From an uncultured Granulosicoccaceae bacterium (GTDB lineage Bacteria; Pseudomonadota; Gammaproteobacteria; Granulosicoccales; Granulosicoccaceae), in NCBI GenBank assembly GCA_937930305.1, contig CALGLE010000036.1, positions 1 to 48,023 on the forward strand: a stretch of DNA of 48,023 bases, given 5' to 3'. The notes under the pieces are model-generated. The model saw only the letters and a program-made list of their open reading frames with translations. It did no database searches and was not told the DNA's origin. Shown piece by piece: positions 17,135 to 24,865 of this stretch (within the stretch, counting starts at the first letter, position 1; every line of letters begins with the position of its first letter). The position numbers and the translations under genes are program-made.

Positions 17135-19186
17135 ATGAAAATAAGTCAATCTTGTGTTGCTCGAACCTCAGTGTTTCTTGCAGTATCCATCGTACTTCAG
17201 GGCTGTGGTGAAGGTTCCCCAGAACTTGATGCGGCATCAGCAGCTGTCACCGAACTACCTAACGCGGAATCACCTGTCAGTCTAACGGCAGCGGTCTCTG
17301 TGAACACCGGTGATTTCGATTTGATTTCAGTACCAATAGGTGCTGCATTGCCGGTCATAGAATCTAACGGCGAATCGGATTCCGCCATTGATGTGGCGCC
17401 AATTATCGTTGTGGGCGCAGATACTTCAAATTCCAACGAAGCTGCCTCGCCGGCAATTCAGCCCGTGGCTAAACCGCCTGAGGCGACGAGCGCAGATGAG
17501 CTTGAGGTACCCCTTGCTGCGACTGAGCCGGTTGAGGAGCCAGAGCCACTTACTGAGTCTGTTGAGGAGCCAGAGCCATTTGTTGTCGTAGAGCCTGAGA
17601 TTGAACCCGAGGCACCTCCTGTTGCCGAACCAGTCGCAGCGCCCACTGCACTCGCAGTCGAAGCACTGGTGGTGGTGCCCGATGAGTCGAACACAGAGCA
17701 GAGTGTTGTCGAAAACGAAGCACCATCAACCCAAACCGATTCAAATGAATCTACTGCCACGCCCAGTTCAACCGCTATAGACACTCGGAATATTATTGTA
17801 GGTAATGGATCGGGTGATGCGGTGTGTTTGCATTTAGGGAACGAAGAAAAAGGTTTTGGTGGTGTGACCGATTCAGATTGGGGCCGCTGGCTATCACAGT
17901 TTCGATTTTCTATTGGTGAAGAGTTTCTGGCAGTGGAGCGAAGGGATGATGGTTCCAATGCGTTGCGCCATCGTTTCATTCCGTCACCTGTGGGAACGGA
18001 TCGAGCGGTTGTCGGCTCAAGGTTAAGTGAACATCGAACTTATCGCCTCACGCAGTCATTTTATTTCGAGCCCGGCTGGGACTGGGGTGGACGATTTGAG
18101 GGTGGAAAACTGGGTTTTGGTTTTGGTGGTGGTACCGCACCGATGGGCGGTACGATTGACCCAAATGGGTTCTCCTCACGGTTGATGTGGCGAGGCAATG
18201 GTGATGGTACGGGTCGGATGGTTATTTATTCCTACTCTGCCGACAGGCCTGGTAAGTACGGGGAAGACATTCGATACGGTGACTTAGACGTACCGATTGG
18301 AGAATGGTTTACGGTGGTGATGGAAGTAACAGCCAATTCCTCAACCGCTGTTTCTGATGGCAGTATGCGGGGTTGGATCGATGGACAGTTGGTGTTGGAA
18401 AGAGATAATGTGGGCTGGCAGCTGGCTGGCGACACCCCAATGGTTGACGCACTCTTCTACTCAACGTTTTATGGCGGTAATTCAACCGAATGGTCTCCCA
18501 GTACTACAACGTATGTGAAAACTCGCGATGTTTGTTGGGCACCCGTGGTAGACGGGTATTCGGGAATAGATCCAGATCAAGGGCGTTTGGTTGTGGCTTC
18601 TACAGAAAATCCTGAAGGTTCATTTGCTGACGATCCTACTGGCAACATCGTAGAGAACAACTGGCGTGAACAACATCAGCGCTTTGTTAGCTTGTTGGAG
18701 GAGTCGCTGGTGAATATTCGAACGGTAGCTCCGGTAGCATCGTTAACCACACAACGGTACTATGATGAAGCAATAGCGGAACTCACTGCATCTGTAATAA
18801 CCACAGATGAAGTAACTGGGTCGTCACTGTCGCTGAATCCCATCCCCGGATTACACAACTCCGTTGATCAGTTAAATTTTGCCTTAACTGATAATGCAAA
18901 TAATGAAATACAAAAGGCGGCAATTACGGAAGTTCTCACGGCGCTCCAAGTGGCAGCAACACGGTCAGCCGAGCTAGCTATCGCCGTTGTTGAAAACACA
19001 ATGAATATTCACTCGTGTTCAGGTGACCAATTATCAATCGCTTGCAGCGAGGCTAATGAAATATTGTTGGAATTATACTCTCACTTCGAAAATATCGACG
19101 ATGATTCCAATTCTGAATCTGATAGCTTTTTCATAACAGAAACGATTTGGAATCGAAGTGTAGACGCATTGAATGCGTTGAACTAG
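17135..19186 (+). CDS. lipoprotein with polysaccharide-lyase-14-like domain and extensions
   Basis: A 683-residue secreted lipoprotein. The signal peptide ends in LQGC (Cys24). Residues 30-215 are a low-complexity acidic, proline-rich spacer with a repeated VEEPEP. Residues about 228-468 match a PL14-type beta-jelly-roll: FDWGG-like WDWGG, GGKLGFGFGGG, SSRLMWRGNGDGTGR, DGSMRGWIDG and FYGGNSTEWSPST, with Cys231 and Cys467 bracketing the domain. Residues 469-683 are mostly helical and unrecognised. PL14 enzymes cut alginate or other uronate polymers, so the protein may trim, remodel or bind the glycan at the cell surface; activity is not proven. A smaller relative is at 34274. A strong hairpin follows the stop. 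Confidence 0.75.
   Translation: MKISQSCVARTSVFLAVSIVLQGCGEGSPELDAASAAVTELPNAESPVSLTAAVSVNTGDFDLISVPIGAALPVIESNGESDSAIDVAPIIVVGADTSNSNEAASPAIQPVAKPPEATSADELEVPLAATEPVEEPEPLTESVEEPEPFVVVEPEIEPEAPPVAEPVAAPTALAVEALVVVPDESNTEQSVVENEAPSTQTDSNESTATPSSTAIDTRNIIVGNGSGDAVCLHLGNEEKGFGGVTDSDWGRWLSQFRFSIGEEFLAVERRDDGSNALRHRFIPSPVGTDRAVVGSRLSEHRTYRLTQSFYFEPGWDWGGRFEGGKLGFGFGGGTAPMGGTIDPNGFSSRLMWRGNGDGTGRMVIYSYSADRPGKYGEDIRYGDLDVPIGEWFTVVMEVTANSSTAVSDGSMRGWIDGQLVLERDNVGWQLAGDTPMVDALFYSTFYGGNSTEWSPSTTTYVKTRDVCWAPVVDGYSGIDPDQGRLVVASTENPEGSFADDPTGNIVENNWREQHQRFVSLLEESLVNIRTVAPVASLTTQRYYDEAIAELTASVITTDEVTGSSLSLNPIPGLHNSVDQLNFALTDNANNEIQKAAITEVLTALQVAATRSAELAIAVVENTMNIHSCSGDQLSIACSEANEILLELYSHFENIDDDSNSESDSFFITETIWNRSVDALNALN
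17531..17578 (+). repeat. 30-bp direct repeat in lipoprotein linker
   Basis: GTTGAGGAGCCAGAGCCA occurs at 17531-17548 and 17561-17578. It encodes VEEPEP twice within the acidic proline-rich spacer. Such spacers extend a domain away from the membrane. Confidence 0.8.
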
Positions 19187-19200
19187 CAAATCCAACGTGG

Positions 19201-19231
19201 GTTCTCCAACAATAAGCTATTGTTGGAGAAC
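19201..19231. terminator. hairpin between convergent genes (14-bp perfect stem)
   Basis: GTTCTCCAACAATA and its exact complement enclose the loop AGC. The stem is followed by CTTTCAT on the plus strand. It lies 14 bases past the lipoprotein stop and 10 bases from the end of the convergent gene, and probably ends rightward transcription. The T-run is weak. Confidence 0.7.
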
Positions 19232-19241
19232 TTTCATCGGT

Positions 19242-20537
19242 TTACAGCTGAGACAAAAATTCCGTGTTTCGGCCGTGCTCCTTTTGCAAGTCTAGCCAAA
19301 GTTTTACAGCGTAAACGTCAGTATCGAGCGTAATGTGATCCAGTGGAATTGCCGTATCTTGGGATAATTCTTTTCGAAGCGAGGCATATTCTATAAGGCA
19401 CATTGGCAAATACCCTTCCGCATCATCGGCGTTGGCGATATGTCCATAGGCCGTGAACCCTCCGATGCAATCCAAAGTTTCGTTCGCGCTAAGATCTTTC
19501 TTTGCGATCGCAATAACCTCTGTGGGAAGCTGCCCGGACACTTGGGCGAGAGGTCGCTTTCTAATGAGTACATCCGCCAGGGTCATGGCCAGCTCAAGAT
19601 GGACTAAATGAAACGCTCGGAATAGAAAGTAGTCAGGGCCATCCCCCATTTTGTATAACCGCAATGCATTTTTGTGGGCCTCGAAATCTGGGTGTTGACA
19701 TAACACCCCAACTCCGGCGCCAAAATCACCACCGAGTGTGTAATCAACAAAGCGACCCTCTTTCAACTGGCCGCCGATGTCTTTGGCGGCGTTTTCCAAT
19801 GTAGTTTCAATGCCCAACATACCTTGCGATGGAGCTGCTAGATTACAAGCATTGGCAACTACGCATTGCTCGATTTGCATTTTTGTACCATCACCGAAGG
19901 CGGTCGTCATGATTGAAGACGTAGAATCCCTAGAACTAAATTCCTCACCAGACTTGGGTGTTTGATAAGGATTTAAGTGCCGTTTGCAATTGATTAACGC
20001 ACGCACTTCAAATCCCATGGATTCGGCTTCGATTTTTAATCGGAGTAGGGCGCCTGGTTGATCGCCATCGGCAATGGTGTATACCACGCCGTTTTTTCTT
20101 GCTAGCCGGTGAAATTCGCTTGCAAAAAGCGAATCTGCTTCCGCGTTGAATGAAATAACATCCAGGCCGAAATTTAAAAATGCTGAGATTGCCCGAACGC
20201 CATAATCAATAGCCCCGGTTGCTTCAATTGCTAACGAAATGGGTAAGTGTTCCAATAAGGTGAAGTCACTAGTAACCGCAGGTGTTCCATTGCTGATTGC
20301 GCGGTGTAGCTCCTGTGGGTCATCTGAAACCACGATGTCACTCTCGCTCCATCCCGTCTCAATCAGCAGTCGTTTCGCACGATCAAGGTTTCTGTTCACG
20401 ATAAGGCCAATGTCTACACCCGGTGTACGACGTAGTACGTGAGCGACGCCCGTTGCCACAAAACCGGACCCGATAATCGCTACTTTTTTTGACCCATTCG
20501 TCTGAGACCACTCATTTAACTCATCTAAACAGTTCAT
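19242..20537 (-). CDS. COG4091-type NAD(P)-dependent oxidoreductase with C-terminal SAF domain
   Basis: A 431-residue protein of the predicted homoserine-dehydrogenase-like group with a SAF domain. It has a Rossmann start VAIIGSGFVATGVAHVL (about residue 19), IEATGAIDYG, VYTIADGDQPGALLRL (the DGDQPG hallmark), INCKRHLNPYQTP, and the C-terminal SAF stretch IAKKDLSANETLDCIGG. Proteins of this group are not true homoserine dehydrogenases and act on poorly defined polyol or sugar-like substrates. It is the only leftward gene between the lipoprotein and the VanZ gene and has its own 491-base upstream region. Because rfbF and rfbG are present without later CDP-sugar enzymes, it may act on a modified sugar or precursor; that is inference. 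Confidence 0.75.
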   Translation of the reverse strand: MNCLDELNEWSQTNGSKKVAIIGSGFVATGVAHVLRRTPGVDIGLIVNRNLDRAKRLLIETGWSESDIVVSDDPQELHRAISNGTPAVTSDFTLLEHLPISLAIEATGAIDYGVRAISAFLNFGLDVISFNAEADSLFASEFHRLARKNGVVYTIADGDQPGALLRLKIEAESMGFEVRALINCKRHLNPYQTPKSGEEFSSRDSTSSIMTTAFGDGTKMQIEQCVVANACNLAAPSQGMLGIETTLENAAKDIGGQLKEGRFVDYTLGGDFGAGVGVLCQHPDFEAHKNALRLYKMGDGPDYFLFRAFHLVHLELAMTLADVLIRKRPLAQVSGQLPTEVIAIAKKDLSANETLDCIGGFTAYGHIANADDAEGYLPMCLIEYASLRKELSQDTAIPLDHITLDTDVYAVKLWLDLQKEHGRNTEFLSQL

Positions 20538-21028
20538 TTTTAATTCTCATCTGCGTGGTAGTGGAAATTAGCCTCGAGACGCTCCGCCTTTAGCGAGCGG
20601 CGTGTGGATCAAAGCGTTGAAATGTCGCATTCGGCAATCGGATGCAGCAATCGGCCTGGGCTGCACTTAAAGATTATCCTGATTTAAACGCGAATTGGGT
20701 GGGAGGCCTTGGCAAAAGTGCGACCCAATTCATGCCATAGTCAATATTATGGAGTGCATTGCGTTATAAATCAGCTAGCGCGCTTAGGTACAGGTATATC
20801 GTAACTTGAGTCGCCATCTATTCGGATTGGCCGGACCTATGGCAATTTTTTGGGGTTAAGCAAAAAAGCACAGCGTGTGCTGTGAATTGCTTTGTGCCGC
20901 ATCCGTTTCGATGCGTGGCATCTTTTAACAGTTGCCGGTGCAAAGATATGTTCCAATATTTCGTGCGAAACCGTTTATCTATAATCCCGTTCGAGTTAAC
21001 GCCATTAGCTGCTCATTTGTGAAATTCC
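20538..21028. other. 491-base divergent intergenic region
   Basis: This lies between the leftward COG4091-type gene and the rightward VanZ gene. It carries the motif TGCTGTGAATTGC at 20878-20890 and a small dyad GATGC-GTG-GCATC at 20910-20922. I see no credible ORF or RNA gene. Promoters for both genes are expected here but no clear sigma-70 pair stands out. Confidence 0.5.
20878..20890 (+). promoter_or_regulatory. shared intergenic motif TGCTGTGAATTGC, copy 2
   Basis: Identical over 13 bases to 16729-16741. It stands 139 bases before the VanZ-type gene. Confidence 0.4.
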
Positions 21029-22168
21029 ATGCAAAATAAGACGTTAAATGGTCCGGCAGAAACTCCCGACGATTCTGCTGAATTAAAACCCTCGATTGGG
21101 CGGAAACTAAGCGGGCTATTATTGCTAATTGTGCTCGCCATAACCTTGGCATTTGGGCTGGTACCCCGAGGGAGCTTTAAAGAAAATTGGCTCGAATGGG
21201 ATGCTCAATCTTTGCGGACCGAGTTTGGAGCCCATGGGGTTGTTCATGGGGAATTCCCAGACCTATCGGATACCTTTGACCGCTATCACCAATTGATTTT
21301 TGACTTGGACATCGTTCCCAGAGCTTTCTTAAGTGGTGATTTTCGGGTGCTTGTTCAGCTGGATTACTTTGATGACCCGGAGCCGTTCATCATTGGGCAG
21401 TGGGAAGATCGCTTAATTGTTATGCAAGGTCGTGACTATGCCAACAAAGAACGACGACCTAGATTGGCCGTGGATGTGGGAGAATTTATTGGCGAAGAGT
21501 TGAACGTTTTAATAACGCTCAACGATGAACGGAACGAACTCTATTTGAATGGGCAATTCATACGCCACCACAGCCCTTCGACCTATAAATTGGGTAAACC
21601 CAATGCGCGCATCTCGGTTGGGAATTCGCCTGATGGGAAGCATGGATGGTCTGGTGGGGTAAAAAATCTCGACATAAGATTGTTGAATTTGCAAACACAG
21701 CAAGGTGAATCGCTTCGAAGTTTCGACTTCCAGTCAGAACATGATAAAGAGATTCAAGACTTATCACCCTATGCTGCGAATCTACACATTCCAAAACCCG
21801 GAAATTTTCCGGATAAGGTTGTGCTACAAAAATCCAGCCCGAAAGAGCTAATTGCTAAAAACAGGATCGATCTGATTCTTAACTTTATTGGGTTTGCGCC
21901 CTTAGGGCTTCTACTGGCCGTGGTATTTAGCCAAAGATTTTCAGCATCTCGCTATATGATACCTTTGTTTGGTGCTATTCTGGTTGGTGGAGTGGTTAGC
22001 TTGGGAATTGAAGTTAGCCAGCCTATGATTCCTGGAAGAAATTCGCACCTGCATGATCTGATATTGAATGTGCTTGGGGCGGCGGCTGGTGGAATGATGT
22101 TTGTCATCGGTGCCTATATAATAGCCCTCTTCAGACCTAACCAACCTGCGCAAATCCCTCCGGGATAA
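21029..22168 (+). CDS. VanZ-family membrane protein with extracytoplasmic lectin-like domain
   Basis: A 379-residue protein. One membrane helix (about residues 30-48) is followed by about 220 residues resembling a concanavalin-A/LamG fold (for example ELYLNGQFIRHH and ARISVGNSPDGKHGWSG GVKNLDI, the usual LamG end). Three C-terminal helices carry the VanZ motifs LILNFIGFAPLG and SLGIEVSQPMIPGRN before HDLILNVLGAAAGG. VanZ domains are common in exopolysaccharide loci and their biochemical role is not known; the lectin-like part may bind the growing or secreted glycan. It precedes the Wzx-like gene by about 120 bases on the same strand. Confidence 0.75.
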   Translation: MQNKTLNGPAETPDDSAELKPSIGRKLSGLLLLIVLAITLAFGLVPRGSFKENWLEWDAQSLRTEFGAHGVVHGEFPDLSDTFDRYHQLIFDLDIVPRAFLSGDFRVLVQLDYFDDPEPFIIGQWEDRLIVMQGRDYANKERRPRLAVDVGEFIGEELNVLITLNDERNELYLNGQFIRHHSPSTYKLGKPNARISVGNSPDGKHGWSGGVKNLDIRLLNLQTQQGESLRSFDFQSEHDKEIQDLSPYAANLHIPKPGNFPDKVVLQKSSPKELIAKNRIDLILNFIGFAPLGLLLAVVFSQRFSASRYMIPLFGAILVGGVVSLGIEVSQPMIPGRNSHLHDLILNVLGAAAGGMMFVIGAYIIALFRPNQPAQIPPG

Positions 22169-22289
22169 CTCGATTGAGGAATTACCCAGCCTCTGATCGC
22201 ATTTATGTAAGAAGACGCTGACTCCCAAGCTGCCGCGCTAGTATTTTGGTGAATTTGTTGTAGCGCATTGGTAATTGATAGAGACAGTT

Positions 22290-23597
22290 ATGGTAGGTCG
22301 GCACAAGCGACTTCGGATTTTTTCGCGGGTTCTAAGTAAGCGCCACAGTAAGTGGTACGCAGCTTTAGAACAAAGCGGTATCAGTGCAAGCAATTTTTTT
22401 ATTTCGCTCATGGTACTGAATTTTGCTGGTTTGGCGACACTGGGTGAGTACGGTTTCTGGTTTGCGTTATCTGAGTTTTCAACTTTGTTTTTGGCTGGAT
22501 ATGCCATAAACAATATGGTGCTGTATGCCGGACACTCAACAATTGAACGGCAACGCAAGGCGTTTGTAATCACCCTAGGGGTTGTCGCTGTTCTACAGAT
22601 CATCCCTGGCGTAATTCTATGGTCAATTGTTGTCATAAGGAATGAATCCAGTTCGCCGCTTTTATTGGCTCTACCCATAGTTCTGTACGTTGCTTTATAT
22701 AACTTTTCAGAGCTCACTCGACAATTTCTTTACATGCGTGGCCGGCAACGATTGTCTGTCATATACGCAGCGTTCTCTGTTGTACTCAGTGTGCTCGTTT
22801 TTTGTTTTGTACTTTTTGTCGTTAAGACTGATTCAATTTTAGCGCTGGCATTCTGGTGTTTGGTATGGATTCAGTTTGGCTACATTGTTTTCGCGACGAT
22901 TTATTCACGGGCCTGGCGCTTGGTTACCGGGTTAACGCGCAAAGAGATATCCGATTGCTTAGCGTTTTACTGGCAGCATGGCCGATTGGCTTCGGCCGGA
23001 ATGCTTGTCGCCTGGGCGCAAAATAAAAGCATCAATCCAGTATTAGTACTTACCTTAGACTCGATCGCTGCAGGGTACTACCAAGTTGCCAAGATGATTT
23101 TTATGCCAATTAGCATGATAACGGTGGGATTTGCACGAAGTGCAATGAAGCAAGTTCGCAGTGCGTGGGGGGACGGTAATGAGAAATTGCTTCGTCAGTC
23201 GATTATGGGTCATCTAAGATCAAGTTTACTCGTTGTAATTATTTATTTAGCGCTCGCTGCGATTGGGATGTATCTATCCGCCATCCTAGACTGGCGCCAA
23301 ATTCCGCGTGAGTTGATGGTAATTTTTATTGCCACAGCGGTTGTAGTTGTATTGTCAAATTACCGGTATTGGTTGTCGTTGTACTTCGCAGTACAGCTTC
23401 AATTCGGTTTCCTCTTATATATGGGATGCATTGCGGCTATTTTGGCGATGCTTTGGATGTTAACAGCTGGCCTACTTTTCGAAGTGGCTTTTCTTGTTGT
23501 CATTGGTTCGGGAATAGGGGAGTGCTTTTTAATCGCGATATTACACCGGCGAATCAAAACCAAAGAGCTTGAAGGGGGGAAGAAAGTTGCCCCATAA
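22290..23597 (+). CDS. Wzx-like polysaccharide flippase
   Basis: A 435-residue polytopic membrane protein with about 12 hydrophobic segments and few charged loops, in the MATE/MVF-like polysaccharide transporter group. The N-terminal SGISASNFFISLMVLNFAGL followed by LGEYGFWFAL resembles the first two helices of Wzx proteins. It should flip undecaprenyl-linked repeat units to the periplasm. I start it at the ATG at 22290 (GAGA just upstream) rather than the TTG at 22275. It is the only flippase candidate of this type in the window. It converges on a glycosyltransferase gene 18 bases away. Confidence 0.8.
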   Translation: MVGRHKRLRIFSRVLSKRHSKWYAALEQSGISASNFFISLMVLNFAGLATLGEYGFWFALSEFSTLFLAGYAINNMVLYAGHSTIERQRKAFVITLGVVAVLQIIPGVILWSIVVIRNESSSPLLLALPIVLYVALYNFSELTRQFLYMRGRQRLSVIYAAFSVVLSVLVFCFVLFVVKTDSILALAFWCLVWIQFGYIVFATIYSRAWRLVTGLTRKEISDCLAFYWQHGRLASAGMLVAWAQNKSINPVLVLTLDSIAAGYYQVAKMIFMPISMITVGFARSAMKQVRSAWGDGNEKLLRQSIMGHLRSSLLVVIIYLALAAIGMYLSAILDWRQIPRELMVIFIATAVVVVLSNYRYWLSLYFAVQLQFGFLLYMGCIAAILAMLWMLTAGLLFEVAFLVVIGSGIGECFLIAILHRRIKTKELEGGKKVAP

Positions 23598-23615
23598 CAG
23601 GTAACCAAGTGGTGC

Positions 23616-24530
23616 TTATTCTCTGGCAGTGCCTATTCCCTGATTTGTAAAAAAAGCGCGGTAGAGCCCAGTCATCCAGTAACCGGCACCGACAATTAGG
23701 AAAGGTACCGTTTGCAAGGTTTTTATTCTTTGATGTGCTGATTGGTATTTCATATGCCGTGCGAAAATACGCAAAATTTTGAATGCAGTAATTGCGGGCA
23801 GTAAGAGGACAAACACAAGTTGTTTAATGATGTGCTGTTCTTTGTACCGGATATAGTACAAGTTGTTTCCATTGATAAAAATTTTACTCATGACGCGTCT
23901 CATCGGGGAATCATGAAGTTGCAAGCCAACCACGGTTGGCGTGAAGGTTAACTTCTCTCCAGCTTTGGCCAACCTTTCTGTGAACTCTGTGTCTTGCATA
24001 CGCGGAATGTCCTTGAACCCATTGTTCGTAAGGAAAAGTTCGCGCTCTATGATCATCAGTGCAGAGCTTAGATTTGAACGCTGGGAAGGCGGCCGGTTTT
24101 TATGCGATTCGTGATTAAAAAAGTAATGCTCAACATAGGGTGAAATGCCTGTAACCTTTTCCTCATTCAGTTCTAATGATCCGCCGAATACTTTATTTCC
24201 ATTTGAGTAAAAGCGCACGGCGGCATCAACCGCCGAGGGGAAAAGTTCAACATCCGCGTCCACGAACATCAGTAAATCTCCCATTGCTGCTTCCGCACCA
24301 ATATTACGTCCTTTACCCGGGAGAAATCGCTGAGTTTCGCGAATTAGTTTTACGATCGGGTATTGTGAACAAATATCTGACACCTGTGGCGTATCTGAGC
24401 AATCCACTACAATAACTTCGTAGCCGAAATCCGTGTGTTGATGACTCAGGGCCTCTAAGCTGTTTCCTATGTGCGCTTGCGCGTTAAAACTCGGAATGAT
24501 TATTGACAGTACGACCGGTTTTGACGTCAT
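23616..24530 (-). CDS. GT2 family glycosyltransferase
   Basis: A 304-residue family-2 glycosyltransferase. It starts VVLSIIIPSFNAQAHIGNSL, then has VIVVDCSD, FLPGKGRNIGAEAA, the metal motif FVDADVE near residue 88-94 and MQDTEFTERLAKAGEKL near 185. A hydrophobic segment near 235-255 and another near 275-295 may tie it to the membrane. It is transcribed leftward alone, divergent from the second Wzy gene and convergent with the flippase. The substrate is unknown. Confidence 0.85.
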   Translation of the reverse strand: MTSKPVVLSIIIPSFNAQAHIGNSLEALSHQHTDFGYEVIVVDCSDTPQVSDICSQYPIVKLIRETQRFLPGKGRNIGAEAAMGDLLMFVDADVELFPSAVDAAVRFYSNGNKVFGGSLELNEEKVTGISPYVEHYFFNHESHKNRPPSQRSNLSSALMIIERELFLTNNGFKDIPRMQDTEFTERLAKAGEKLTFTPTVVGLQLHDSPMRRVMSKIFINGNNLYYIRYKEQHIIKQLVFVLLLPAITAFKILRIFARHMKYQSAHQRIKTLQTVPFLIVGAGYWMTGLYRAFFTNQGIGTARE

Positions 24531-24655
24531 TGTATTTTTCGTGACAGTGGGGGTTTATAGAGCCCAATCCTTAGCCACTAAAAGTATAATGGAATTTGGG
24601 CGAGCTCAGATCTTTGCAGCGTCCAATTGTGCCTTGCACGGTAATTCGACAAATT

Positions 24656-24671
24656 TGTGATGCTATTCACT
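24656..24671. promoter_or_regulatory. CRP-like site TGTGA-N6-TCACT
   Basis: TGTGATGCTATTCACT matches the CRP consensus TGTGA-N6-TCACA except for the last base. It lies 126 bases from the leftward start and 195 bases from the rightward start, so either gene could be the target. Confidence 0.4.
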
Positions 24672-24779
24672 GACATGTCCGAGACAACAATTGCGGTGTG
24701 GAAAAATTGATGGGGCGTAATTCCTATGGAAAGTACAGGCTATCGATTTCTGGCGGGGCCGGTTAGGTGCCCGTATTTT

Positions 24780-24789
24780 TGTGAATTGC
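24780..24789 (+). promoter_or_regulatory. shared intergenic motif TGTGAATTGC, copy 3
   Basis: An exact ten-base copy of the core found at 16732-16741 and 20881-20890, here 77 bases before the second Wzy gene. Confidence 0.35.
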
Positions 24790-24865
24790 GACACTTTGAG
24801 CAGGCTTCTGGCTCCACGTCAGCTGTGGCGAAAATGTATGATAAAGCGAAGTTTCAGAGATTGTT

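Larger units (their letters stand above)
24531..24865. other. 335-base divergent intergenic region
   Basis: The region separates the leftward glycosyltransferase and the rightward Wzy gene. It contains a CRP-like site at 24656-24671, the third copy of TGTGAATTGC at 24780-24789 and a plus-strand TATAAT at 24585-24590 without a clear -35. No gene is supported. Confidence 0.5.
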
